From: Lachnospiraceae bacterium
GTDB lineage: Bacteria; Bacillota; Clostridia; Lachnospirales; Lachnospiraceae
DNA length: 64,000 nt
Assembly (NCBI GenBank): GCA_017552715.1
Contig: JAFZOW010000019.1
Coordinates: 1 to 64,000, forward strand
Reading direction: 5' to 3'
This document shows positions 7,313 through 14,188 of this stretch, in pieces; the first letter of the stretch is position 1; the number at the start of each line of letters is the position of its first letter. The translations under genes were made by a program, and so were the position numbers. The notes beneath the pieces are model-generated. The model had not been told where the DNA came from and did no database searches. It saw only the letters and a program-made list of their open reading frames with translations.

Positions 7313-7325
7313 ATCTCTGTTTCTA

Positions 7326-7399
7326 CGATGCGTGGCTCAGTTTGGTAGAGCGCTGCGTTCGGGACGCAGAGGCCGCAGGTTCAAATCCTGTCGCATCGA
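7326..7399 (+). tRNA. tRNA-Pro (anticodon CGG)
   Basis: 74-nt cloverleaf. Acceptor CGATGCG (7326-7332) pairs with CGCATCG (7392-7398), with discriminator A. The anticodon stem CTGCG/CGCAG encloses TTCGGGA, anticodon CGG. T-loop TTCAAAT. CCA is not encoded. Confidence 0.95.
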
Positions 7400-7404
7400 G
7401 TTAA

Positions 7405-7441
7405 GCGCAAACCCCATTATAGCAAGGGTTTGCGCTTTTTT
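7405..7441 (+). terminator. terminator after tRNA-Pro
   Basis: 10-bp perfect stem GCGCAAACCC (7405-7414) / GGGTTTGCGC (7426-7435), followed by TTTTTT. It lies six bases past the tRNA. Confidence 0.93.
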
Positions 7442-7481
7442 CAATAAAAATGTATTTGCCGGTACGACGCAAAAATCCGTA

Positions 7482-8471
7482 TCATTCCCCCAACGGAAGC
7501 ACGTATTTCTCTATAAAGTCGACCCGGTCGAATATCCTCGGCTTGAAGGTACCGGTCACCCCTACGGCTATGTCTTTTTCCCTGTTCACATAGATGATAT
7601 TTCCGCTGTCCCCTATCGCAGCGTATACTTCCCTGTCTTCATAGGGCTTATACCATAAAAATCCGTATTCCATGAAGCCGAAGCGCTCCCCCAGCTTTAA
7701 GTAAGGTGTGGTCATCTGTCGGATCCATTCCTCCGAGACGATCTGCTTTCCTTCATATCTTCCGTAATTCAGGACCATGTCACCGATCTTTGCCAGATCT
7801 CTGCCGGTAGCGCACAGTCCCCAGCCTGCCGTGACCGTATCCCGGGGATCCGAGTACCACTCATTCTTCCGGGGTCCCTTGTTCATGAAGAAATCGAACT
7901 GATCCTCCTTGCTGCTGTCCCCGTGCAGGCTATGCTCGGGGATCCCAAGAGGGATGAACAGCTCCCGGTTCGCCAGATCGATGCATTTTTCCCCACCGGC
8001 CCGCTCTATGATCCCGGCCAGTATCTGTATCCCCAGAGTCGCATATCTGAATTCCCCTGTGATCCCGTTACGGCCGCCCAGGAAATCCAGGACTGCGAAC
8101 GTCCAGTCATCCGAAGTGCACACCTTTTTCCAGGGTTCGGACTTCCCTTTATAGGGTGCCGTCATGGTAAGAAGATGTCTGATGGTAACATCGTATATGG
8201 TCTTTTCCCCTCTCTTAACCTGATAATCCGGGAAATAGTCCATTACCTTTCCGTCAATGCTCTTAATATATCCCTTATCAAGCGCAATGCCGGTCAGTAT
8301 CGCCATAACCCCTTTGGTCACGGAGTTGACATTCACCGCATCCTCCGGCCCAAATCCTCTCCAGCTGTCCTCGTAAAGAGTTTTCCCGTCCCTTACGGCA
8401 CAGATCTGGCAGATATTGCTCTCATTTCCGCTGCCTGCGGAAATGAATCCGTGAAGTTCTTCCCTGTTCAT
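7482..8471 (-). CDS. serine hydrolase, beta-lactamase/penicillin-binding class C family
   Basis: 329 residues. The SxxK nucleophile motif is NSVTKG near residue 50. The second-motif position reads FRYATLGIQ (Tyr kept, the usual Asn replaced by Thr), and the third appears as AIGDSGN. No signal peptide is evident, so it may act in the cytoplasm or be exported another way. Relatives include esterases, D-aminopeptidases and beta-lactamases; sequence alone does not choose among them. It is monocistronic, divergent from the serpin, with AAAGGAG before its ATG. Confidence 0.85.
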   Translation of the reverse strand: MNREELHGFISAGSGNESNICQICAVRDGKTLYEDSWRGFGPEDAVNVNSVTKGVMAILTGIALDKGYIKSIDGKVMDYFPDYQVKRGEKTIYDVTIRHLLTMTAPYKGKSEPWKKVCTSDDWTFAVLDFLGGRNGITGEFRYATLGIQILAGIIERAGGEKCIDLANRELFIPLGIPEHSLHGDSSKEDQFDFFMNKGPRKNEWYSDPRDTVTAGWGLCATGRDLAKIGDMVLNYGRYEGKQIVSEEWIRQMTTPYLKLGERFGFMEYGFLWYKPYEDREVYAAIGDSGNIIYVNREKDIAVGVTGTFKPRIFDRVDFIEKYVLPLGE

Positions 8472-8519
8472 TTTCAGTCTCCTTTCAAGAATGATCCGGA
8501 CGTCCTGAAAAGAGGCTAA

Positions 8520-8548
8520 TTGAATTAAAAATCTTTTTCAAGTATTAT
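8520..8548 (+). promoter_or_regulatory. promoter of the serpin gene
   Basis: TTGAAT (8520-8525), 17 bp, TATTAT (8543-8548) in an A/T-rich divergent spacer (8472-8632). It lies 85 bases before the serpin ATG. A matching promoter for the divergent hydrolase could not be fixed. Confidence 0.65.
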
Positions 8549-8632
8549 TATAAAAAAATTTACGATCATCCATAAAAACACCTTTTTCCCGCGTATCACA
8601 GTACAGAAATGCAAATACAGGAGGGAAAAATT

Positions 8633-9979
8633 ATGAAAAAGCGTACACTTGCAATCTTAACCGGACTTGTCACCTTACTGGGGGCCTGCGGAGCGGAGGA
8701 TCCGGAAGTTCCTGTCAGCGATCCGGAAGTGGTGGAAGAAAAGCCTCAGGAAGTCAACATCGAATACAAAGCCAGCGAGAATTCCAAAAATCTGACCGAA
8801 GGCGCGAAAACGCTGGAAGCACCGGAGAAAGAGTTCAGTGAGGAGCAGATCTCGGCGCTTTCCGGAGCTTCCATGAAGCTTTTTGCGGAAGCGGTAAAAG
8901 AGGAAGGGGCACATCCGAATATACTGCTGTCCCCCACTTCCATCTCCCTGGCCTTCGGCATGACGGAAAACGGCGCAAAAGGAGAGACCCTTTCCCAGAT
9001 CGAAAATGTGATCTCCGGGGGCAGAGGTATAGAGGAGATGAATCCGCTGCTCTATGATCTTTCGGCCCGCTTAAACGCCTCGAAGGATGTTCGTTGGAAT
9101 GTGGCCAACTCCATCTGGTTTAAGGACGACGGCCAGTTAAAGATCAAGGAAGATTTTGCCGCCAAGGCAGCTTCCTGGTACGGTGCCGACATATGGAACG
9201 CCCCTTTTGACAACACTACCCTCAAGGATATCAACGGATGGGTCAATGCACAGACCCATGGGATGATCCCTTCCATTTTGGATGAGATCCCGGGGGATGC
9301 CAGGATGTTCCTCATCAACGCACTTGCTTTTGAAGGTGAATGGCAGGTCAAATATGAAGACAATGACATCTGGGAGAACAGATCGTTCATCAACGCGGAC
9401 GGAAGCATAACAACAGTGACCATGCTCGACAGCACCGAAAACCGTTACTTCCGCATCGGTGACGGGATCGGGTTCTTAAAGGATTACAAGGGCGGTGAGT
9501 ACTCCTTCATGGGACTGCTGCCGGAAGAAGGTAAGGATCTGGATGCTTTTATCGCGGAACTGGCCGCCGGTGATGAAGATCTGGCCGAAGCAATACGGAA
9601 CTGCACCTACGATGAGGTGATCGTACAGATACCCGAGTTCAACAGCGATTATAAATTGACCATGAACAATCTGCTGCAGGAACTGGGAATGACCACTGCC
9701 TTCAGCGAAGAAGCAGCAGACTTTTCGGAAATGATGGAATCCACAGACGGTGTTGATTACGATATCTTTATCGGCAACGTACTGCACAAGACCCACATCG
9801 AAGTTGACCGGAAGGGTACCAGAGCCTCTGCCGTAACCTCCATTGAGATGGATGCCTTAGGTGCACTCCCTCCGGAATACAGACCCGTTTCCGTCATCCT
9901 GGACCGACCCTTCGTTTACGGCATCATCGATAACCAGACCGGACTTCCCGTATTCCTGGGCTGCACGAACAGCTTATGA
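8633..9979 (+). CDS. serpin-family protease inhibitor, predicted lipoprotein
   Basis: 448 residues. The start ATG at 8633 follows AGGAGGG and gives a lipoprotein signal: MKKR, a hydrophobic core, lipobox LGAC with Cys19. An acidic Pro/Glu linker (20-70) leads to a full serpin domain (NILLSPTSISLAFGMTENGAKGET; WVNAQTHGMIPSIL; LINALAFEGEW). The reactive-loop hinge is DRKGTRASAV (about 392-401), with Gly-Thr and small residues as in inhibitory serpins. The C-terminus has the signature RPFVYGIIDNQTG. By position P1 is near Leu409 (DAL-GAL), suggesting elastase- or chymotrypsin-like targets; this is inference. Such inhibitors in gut bacteria are thought to blunt host or competitor proteases. It has its own promoter and terminator. 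Confidence 0.93.
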   Translation: MKKRTLAILTGLVTLLGACGAEDPEVPVSDPEVVEEKPQEVNIEYKASENSKNLTEGAKTLEAPEKEFSEEQISALSGASMKLFAEAVKEEGAHPNILLSPTSISLAFGMTENGAKGETLSQIENVISGGRGIEEMNPLLYDLSARLNASKDVRWNVANSIWFKDDGQLKIKEDFAAKAASWYGADIWNAPFDNTTLKDINGWVNAQTHGMIPSILDEIPGDARMFLINALAFEGEWQVKYEDNDIWENRSFINADGSITTVTMLDSTENRYFRIGDGIGFLKDYKGGEYSFMGLLPEEGKDLDAFIAELAAGDEDLAEAIRNCTYDEVIVQIPEFNSDYKLTMNNLLQELGMTTAFSEEAADFSEMMESTDGVDYDIFIGNVLHKTHIEVDRKGTRASAVTSIEMDALGALPPEYRPVSVILDRPFVYGIIDNQTGLPVFLGCTNSL

Positions 9980-10000
9980 TCTGATCGGAAAGAAAAACGC

Positions 10001-10038
10001 GCACATCATACCACATAACGGTATGATGTGCTTTTTTT
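10001..10038 (+). terminator. terminator after the serpin gene
   Basis: 12-bp perfect stem GCACATCATACC (10001-10012) / GGTATGATGTGC (10020-10031) with a 7-nt loop and seven T residues. Confidence 0.93.
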
Positions 10039-10128
10039 GTCGGAAAAATATCGGATGCAAAACAGCGCATATCCATGTATAATGAACATGTTAATATAGT
10101 CCGCAAATTCGAAAGCGAGGTTCTCCGA

Positions 10129-11253
10129 ATGGAAAGATCTAAAGTATTCTTTACGGATTTCAGAACGGTTTTGGGCGTGAGCCTGCCGGTCAAACTCCAG
10201 AAACTGATCCGCATGGCAGGGATCGGGACCATTGATATGGACGGAAAGTTCGTTGCCATCAAAATGCATTTCGGCGAACTCGGCAACCTTGCTTATCTCC
10301 GCCCCAACTACGCCAAAGCCGTTGCCGACGTTATCAAGGAAGCCGGCGGCCTGCCTTTTCTGACCGACTGCAACACCCTTTACCCGGGCAGCCGCAAGCA
10401 CGCCCTGGAGCATCTTGATTGCGCCAATATCAACGGCTTCAATACCGTGACCACGGGATGTCAGATCATCATCGGTGACGGCCTGCGGGGAACCGATGAT
10501 ATCGCGGTGCCCGTTCCCAACGGGGAATACTGTAAAGAGGCCTACATCGGCCGCGCTGTCATGGATGCGGATATCCTGATATCCCTCAATCATTTCAAAG
10601 GTCACGAAATGGCCGGCTTCGGCGGTGCGATCAAGAATATCGGCATGGGCTGCGGAAGCCGGGCCGGAAAGATGCAGCAGCATAACAGCGGACAGCCACA
10701 TGTCATCGAAGACAAGTGCAAAGGCTGCCGCAGATGCGCCAGGGAATGCGGATCGGATGCCATCGTATACAACGGGAACAAGGCGTGGATCGACCCCGAA
10801 AAATGTAAGGGCTGCGGACGCTGCATCGGAGCCTGCGCTTTCGATGCCATCGTGAACAATAACTGGGATGCCGCCCAGCTGCTGGGCAGGAAAATGGCGG
10901 AGTATACCGCCGCAGTGGTCAGCGGCAGACCGCATTTTCATATCAGTCTGATCACGGACGTATCACCGAACTGTGACTGCCACGGCGAGAATGACGCTCC
11001 CATCCTTCCCGATATCGGCATGCTGGCTTCCTTTGACCCGGTGGCACTGGACCAGGCCTGTGTGGACCTTTGCCAGAAAGCCGAGCCCATACGGAACAGC
11101 CAGCTGGGTGATAATATGGCAAAAGAACACTTCCACGATCACGGGGATGTATGGCATAACAGCAATCCCAACGTATCCTGGGCAGAAACCCTGGAACACG
11201 CGGAAAAGATCGGGATCGGCTCACGGGAATACGAACTCGTTACGATGAAATAG
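10129..11253 (+). CDS. DUF362 domain protein with two 4Fe-4S motifs
   Basis: 374 residues. The N-terminal DUF362 region (FVAIKMHFGELGNLAYLRP, GLPFLTDCNTLYPGSRKHALEHL, INLNHFKGHE-like LISLNHFKGHEMAGFGGAIKN) is followed by two ferredoxin motifs, CKGCRRCARECG and CKGCGRCIGAC (about 202-245), then the rest of DUF362. The function of the family is unknown; it is frequent in anaerobes and presumed to be redox-related. The ATG at 10129 is preferred over an upstream Met inside the likely -10 TATAAT (10078-10083). It converges, with a 3-base gap, on the NapH-like ferredoxin, with no clear terminator between them. Confidence 0.88.
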   Translation: MERSKVFFTDFRTVLGVSLPVKLQKLIRMAGIGTIDMDGKFVAIKMHFGELGNLAYLRPNYAKAVADVIKEAGGLPFLTDCNTLYPGSRKHALEHLDCANINGFNTVTTGCQIIIGDGLRGTDDIAVPVPNGEYCKEAYIGRAVMDADILISLNHFKGHEMAGFGGAIKNIGMGCGSRAGKMQQHNSGQPHVIEDKCKGCRRCARECGSDAIVYNGNKAWIDPEKCKGCGRCIGACAFDAIVNNNWDAAQLLGRKMAEYTAAVVSGRPHFHISLITDVSPNCDCHGENDAPILPDIGMLASFDPVALDQACVDLCQKAEPIRNSQLGDNMAKEHFHDHGDVWHNSNPNVSWAETLEHAEKIGIGSREYELVTMK

Positions 11254-11256
11254 AGG

Positions 11257-12138
11257 TCAGCTGCGGGCAGGGGAAGAAGCTTTTTTACGGATATTGAAAT
11301 GCAAAGCTCCCTGAGGACAGCTTTTGACGCATTCCCCGCAGCGTATACATTCGGTACTGTTCGGAGCCTTTGTGGGATCCACGTTCATCCTGCAGGCTCC
11401 GGCACAGGCACCGCAGTGTACACAGGAAGCTTCGTTAAAGCGGAGCCGGATAAGGCTGATGCGCTGAAAGAGCGCGTAGAAAGCCCCAAGGGGGCAGACA
11501 TATTTGCAGAAGGGCCTGTAGATAAAGATTGATGAAAGGATGCACAAAAGCAGGATCGCAAACTTCCACTTAAACAGCAGGCCCGCTGCGGCTCTCATTC
11601 CTTCATTCAGCAAAAGCAGCGGGATCCCGCCTTCCAGCGTACCCACCGGACAGATGTATTTGCAGAAAAAAGGCTCCCCCGTGCCGAATTCGGAACGGTA
11701 AAAAAAGGGCAGGACAAATACAAAGAGAAACAGAAAAACATACTTCAGATAGCGGAGCAGTCTGTCCGCCTTTTCGGGTATGCGTATCTTGGGCGTTGGG
11801 ATCCTGTACAGAAGCTCTTGGATCAGCCCGAAGAGACAGAGCCAGCCGCAGATGAAACGCCCGGCGATCACGCCTATGGCCGCAAGATAGCCCAGCACAT
11901 AAAAGGAAAACTTCCTCTTTCTTCCGTCAAAGACGGCCTGCATGGCCCCTATGGGGCAGGCTCCCAGAGCCCCGGGGCAGGAATAGCAGTTCATCCCCGG
12001 AACGCAGAAATTCTTGAGTTTCCCCTGATAGATCTTTCCCCTGAGAAAGCCCTTCAGATTCCCGTTGGACAGTATCCCCCATCCCGCCTGGACGGATTTT
12101 CTTATGAGCTTCTGTTTTTTCAGCTCCTTATCAGCCAA
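11257..12138 (-). CDS. membrane 4Fe-4S protein, NapH/CcoG-like
   Basis: 293 residues. Cys clusters alternate with membrane helices: CYSCPGALGACPIGA (about 50-64), a helix, CGWLCLFG, a helix, CKYICPVG, a helix, CKYVCPLGAF. They are followed by two classic ferredoxin motifs, CVHCGACAGACRM and CIRCGECVKSCP, near the C-terminus. This is the build of quinol-side or membrane electron-transfer proteins such as NapH. The start is a TTG (12136-12138) lying inside the end of the CXXC peptide gene (8-base overlap), so translation is probably coupled. Its partner is unknown. It is the last gene of the unit that begins with the 156-residue protein and the reverse transcriptase. Confidence 0.87.
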   Translation of the reverse strand: MADKELKKQKLIRKSVQAGWGILSNGNLKGFLRGKIYQGKLKNFCVPGMNCYSCPGALGACPIGAMQAVFDGRKRKFSFYVLGYLAAIGVIAGRFICGWLCLFGLIQELLYRIPTPKIRIPEKADRLLRYLKYVFLFLFVFVLPFFYRSEFGTGEPFFCKYICPVGTLEGGIPLLLLNEGMRAAAGLLFKWKFAILLLCILSSIFIYRPFCKYVCPLGAFYALFQRISLIRLRFNEASCVHCGACAGACRMNVDPTKAPNSTECIRCGECVKSCPQGALHFNIRKKASSPARS

Positions 12139-12283
12139 TCCCTATACACTCCATACAGATCTTTACCGCCTTGCCGTATACGATCTTCGCCTCTCCACTG
12201 TACAGGCCGAAGATGCAGGAGGCGACAGCCGCCAGCAAAAGGATCAGGCTGATCCAGTACGGTACTTCCTTCTTCTGCTTCAT
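12131..12283 (-). CDS. CD1871A-family small membrane peptide with CXXC
   Basis: 50 residues: a short basic start (MKQKKEVPYW), one hydrophobic helix (ISLILLLAAVASCIFGLY), then KIVYGKAVKICMECIGIG with a CMEC (CXXC) motif six residues from the end. This matches the small CD1871A-type proteins of Clostridia, which commonly precede a 4Fe-4S membrane protein as here. Its ATG overlaps the reverse transcriptase stop (ATGA), and TAAGGA stands before it. CXXC could bind metal or exchange disulfides. It is cotranslated between an RT and a ferredoxin. Confidence 0.85.
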   Translation of the reverse strand: MKQKKEVPYWISLILLLAAVASCIFGLYSGEAKIVYGKAVKICMECIGIG

Positions 12284-13470
12284 TCCTTACGGTTCTCCTT
12301 TCCCTCCCACCATTCATGGACCAGACTGCGGAAACCCCAGTCTTTCAGCTCCTCATAGGAAATGCGGTAATTCCCTTTATAATGGCGGCCGGTAACGCAG
12401 TAACGCATGTACTGTTCCATATAAGCATCCAGTTCGTGAAGGCTCTTATCCGTGGTCAGATAGGGAAAGAACCAGCGGGCCCAGGAAAAATCCTTTCCTT
12501 CGGAAGAATACAGTTTGCGGTTCATGGCCCGGATAAAACCCTTGGCAGGCCGGTCTCCCGGAAGTTTTTTCTTTGTGCTCCAGCGCCGGAGGGCACGGGC
12601 CCTTCTTCTTATCTTGCCCTTCAGCTTCTCCTTCGTAATCCCCGAAAGATCCACTTCCTGCTTATACAGGCTGAAACCCAGGAAATCCACGGCCTCCCCG
12701 GGCCGGTATATATGCAGCTTTTCTTCGTTGATCTTAAGCCCGTGGGCATCCAGAGCCGAGAATAGCTTATCCCGCAGGCGGATCAGTTCTTCTTCGTCCT
12801 CCGCAAGGAGCAGGATATCGTCGGAATAGCGGAAATAACGCTCCGTCCCAAACATCTCATCCACATCCGACAGATAAACGTTTGCAAAAAAAGGTGCCAC
12901 CGGGATGCCGGCCATGGCGCCGTGTTCTTCCCGGAGGGTGCTCCCGTCGGGCGTGTTCACATACTCATTCTCAAGGAGCTTTCGAAAGAGAAGGAAAAGC
13001 CTTTCATCCTCCCTGCGGAGGAAGGAGAGCTTTTCGATCAGCAGCGAAACATCCAGTGAATTAAAGTAGTTGCTGATATCAGCCTTCAGGCACCAGAGGG
13101 AAGAAGCTCCGTTTAGCTTCCTGTAGCGGCTTATGGCATCCCCGACTCCCTTGTTCCGCCGGAAGGCATAACAGCTTTCGCAGAATATCCCGTCGTAGCG
13201 GTACAGGAAAAAGGAAATACCCTTTAAGATCCTGTTAAAGGGTTCGGGAAAAGAATAGATCACCCTCTTTTTGGAGGATCCGCTTTTGTTGATCTCTCCG
13301 CGGACGGGCAGAGGCAGGGGATCCGTCAGGGAAAAATCTCTGTATCCCCCCTCATCAATAAAAAAACGCCACTCCTTTTCCTCCCTGCGGTCAAGGTGTC
13401 CAAGGCTTTTCTTATACTCCAGGAATTCTTCCCAGCTTTTCTTTTGTGATATCCGCTCAATGATATCCAT
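12280..13470 (-). CDS. stand-alone reverse transcriptase
   Basis: 396 residues. Polymerase motifs are LKADISNYFNSLD (motif A, Asp131), AGIPVAPFFANVYL (motif B, 187-200), RYSDD (motif C, 214-218, Ser in place of the usual Ala/Met) and VDFLGFSLY (261-269). A basic thumb-like region (IRRRARALRRW) and a C-terminal segment with RYCVTGRHYKGNYRISYEEL and WGFRSLVHEWW follow. No maturase or endonuclease (HNH) domain and no DGR-type SQ motif are seen, so it is neither a full group II intron protein nor a DGR RT. It lacks the arrangement I would expect of classical retron RTs; the group is undetermined. No Shine-Dalgarno precedes the ATG, which lies 12 bases after a hairpin-rich RNA closed by an 11-bp inverted repeat. 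Its stop overlaps the CXXC peptide start. Confidence 0.93.
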   Translation of the reverse strand: MDIIERISQKKSWEEFLEYKKSLGHLDRREEKEWRFFIDEGGYRDFSLTDPLPLPVRGEINKSGSSKKRVIYSFPEPFNRILKGISFFLYRYDGIFCESCYAFRRNKGVGDAISRYRKLNGASSLWCLKADISNYFNSLDVSLLIEKLSFLRREDERLFLLFRKLLENEYVNTPDGSTLREEHGAMAGIPVAPFFANVYLSDVDEMFGTERYFRYSDDILLLAEDEEELIRLRDKLFSALDAHGLKINEEKLHIYRPGEAVDFLGFSLYKQEVDLSGITKEKLKGKIRRRARALRRWSTKKKLPGDRPAKGFIRAMNRKLYSSEGKDFSWARWFFPYLTTDKSLHELDAYMEQYMRYCVTGRHYKGNYRISYEELKDWGFRSLVHEWWEGKENRKE

Positions 13471-13482
13471 GTATAAAAGAAA

Positions 13483-13616
13483 GGGAAGAGAAACAACTTT
13501 GAAAGAACCAAAGTGTGCTTGGTTCTACCGGATGATACGCTGCGCGGCTGCCCGCAAAGCCCGTAAAGCACAGCGCTGCATCCATTGCAGGCGTGAAGGT
13601 TCACATTTCTCTTCCC
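13483..13616 (-). ncRNA. candidate RT-associated structured RNA (retron-like layout)
   Basis: A perfect 11-bp inverted repeat, GGGAAGAGAAA at 13606-13616 and its complement at 13483-13493, encloses 112 nt. Read on the minus strand, the RNA contains four successive hairpins. They are a 4-bp stem at 13593-13604, a 5-bp stem at 13576-13590, a long 8-bp stem with an inner 4-bp stem at 13538-13575, and an 8-bp stem with a 7-nt loop at 13504-13526. It sits in the 159-bp gap before the RT. A terminal repeat enclosing several hairpins just upstream of an RT is how retron msr-msd RNAs are arranged. It could instead be a translational control element for the RT. Expression and reverse transcription are not shown. 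Confidence 0.5.
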
Positions 13617-13628
13617 GTTTCAAACTCT

Positions 13629-13656
13629 TTTATAATGCAGCCAGTGCGGAGTCGAT
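13629..13656 (-). promoter_or_regulatory. weak candidate promoter for the structured RNA
   Basis: Minus strand: ATCGAC (13651-13656), 16 bp, TATAAA (13629-13634). Transcription would begin near 13622, only a few bases before the outer inverted repeat. The -35 is poor, so readthrough from the upstream gene is an alternative. Confidence 0.35.
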
Positions 13657-14100
13657 ACGCTCCTGCATGTATGTGATCGCATTCGGCATATACTCGAAGA
13701 AGTCCAGTACCTTTATGCCGTTCATGTCGCAATAGGCTCTTACCTGCCGGTTTGCGGCATAATCGTATTCCTCGTACCTCTTCCACAGCCGGATGTACAG
13801 CGGCTTCCCGTTACGGGTCAGCCGGTAGGTAAAGGAAACAGGAAGACGACGGTTCCCTCCCTTTGCATAGATCGCGCGGCCGGCCTGTGCCTCCAGCACT
13901 TCCACCGGGATGCCCTGCTCCACCATCACATCACTGTGGCTGCTGAGAACTTCCCTGAATTTTTCCTCAAAAGGACGCGCATCCCTCACATAATGAGCTT
14001 CAAGCTCCGCGGTAGAGGGCTCTGCGGAATGCGGGGTTTCCGTTGCTCCCGCTTCACTCACTGCACGTACCACACCAAGCAAGCTATCCAAAAGTCCCAT
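13630..14100 (-). CDS. uncharacterised protein upstream of the reverse transcriptase
   Basis: 156 residues, family not recognised. The N-terminus (MGLLDSLLGVVRAVSEAG) could form a short amphipathic helix and is followed by a Ser/Thr/Pro/Glu linker to about residue 35. The remainder looks like a compact alpha/beta domain with charged strands: RRLPVSFTYRL, PLYIRLWKRYEEYDY, GIKVLDFFEYMPN. A nuclease-like fold is conceivable but no catalytic triad can be assigned. AGGTGTGAT precedes the ATG. It has its own promoter, and no terminator separates it from the RT unit, so cotranscription is likely. Confidence 0.7.
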   Translation of the reverse strand: MGLLDSLLGVVRAVSEAGATETPHSAEPSTAELEAHYVRDARPFEEKFREVLSSHSDVMVEQGIPVEVLEAQAGRAIYAKGGNRRLPVSFTYRLTRNGKPLYIRLWKRYEEYDYAANRQVRAYCDMNGIKVLDFFEYMPNAITYMQERIDSALAAL

Positions 14101-14136
14101 ATCACACCTCCAGATTTTCTGCCGTTTACCGATTTT

Positions 14137-14165
14137 ACTCTATCAGAAATCCGGAATAATGTCAA
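14137..14165 (-). promoter_or_regulatory. promoter of the 156-residue gene / RT unit
   Basis: Minus strand: TTGACA (14160-14165), 17 bp, TAGAGT (14137-14142), 36 bases before the start codon. An inverted repeat AAAGAAC/GTTCTTT (14164-14170/14192-14198) abuts the -35 and also lies just past the stop codon of the upstream acyltransferase gene. It may be an imperfect terminator of the glycan operon or an operator. Confidence 0.65.
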
Positions 14166-14188
14166 AGAACATCTTTCCGATCAAAGGA

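Noticed and set aside
12120..12317. 65-codon frame overlapping the CXXC peptide
   Set aside because: It is a frame shadow; the real gene is the 50-residue peptide at 12131-12283, which has a membrane helix, CXXC, a ribosome site and coupling on both sides.
12280..13616. Group II intron or diversity-generating retroelement
   Set aside because: No maturase X-domain tail with HNH, no intron domain V/VI-like sequence noticed, no SQ motif and no template/variable repeat pair seen around the RT.
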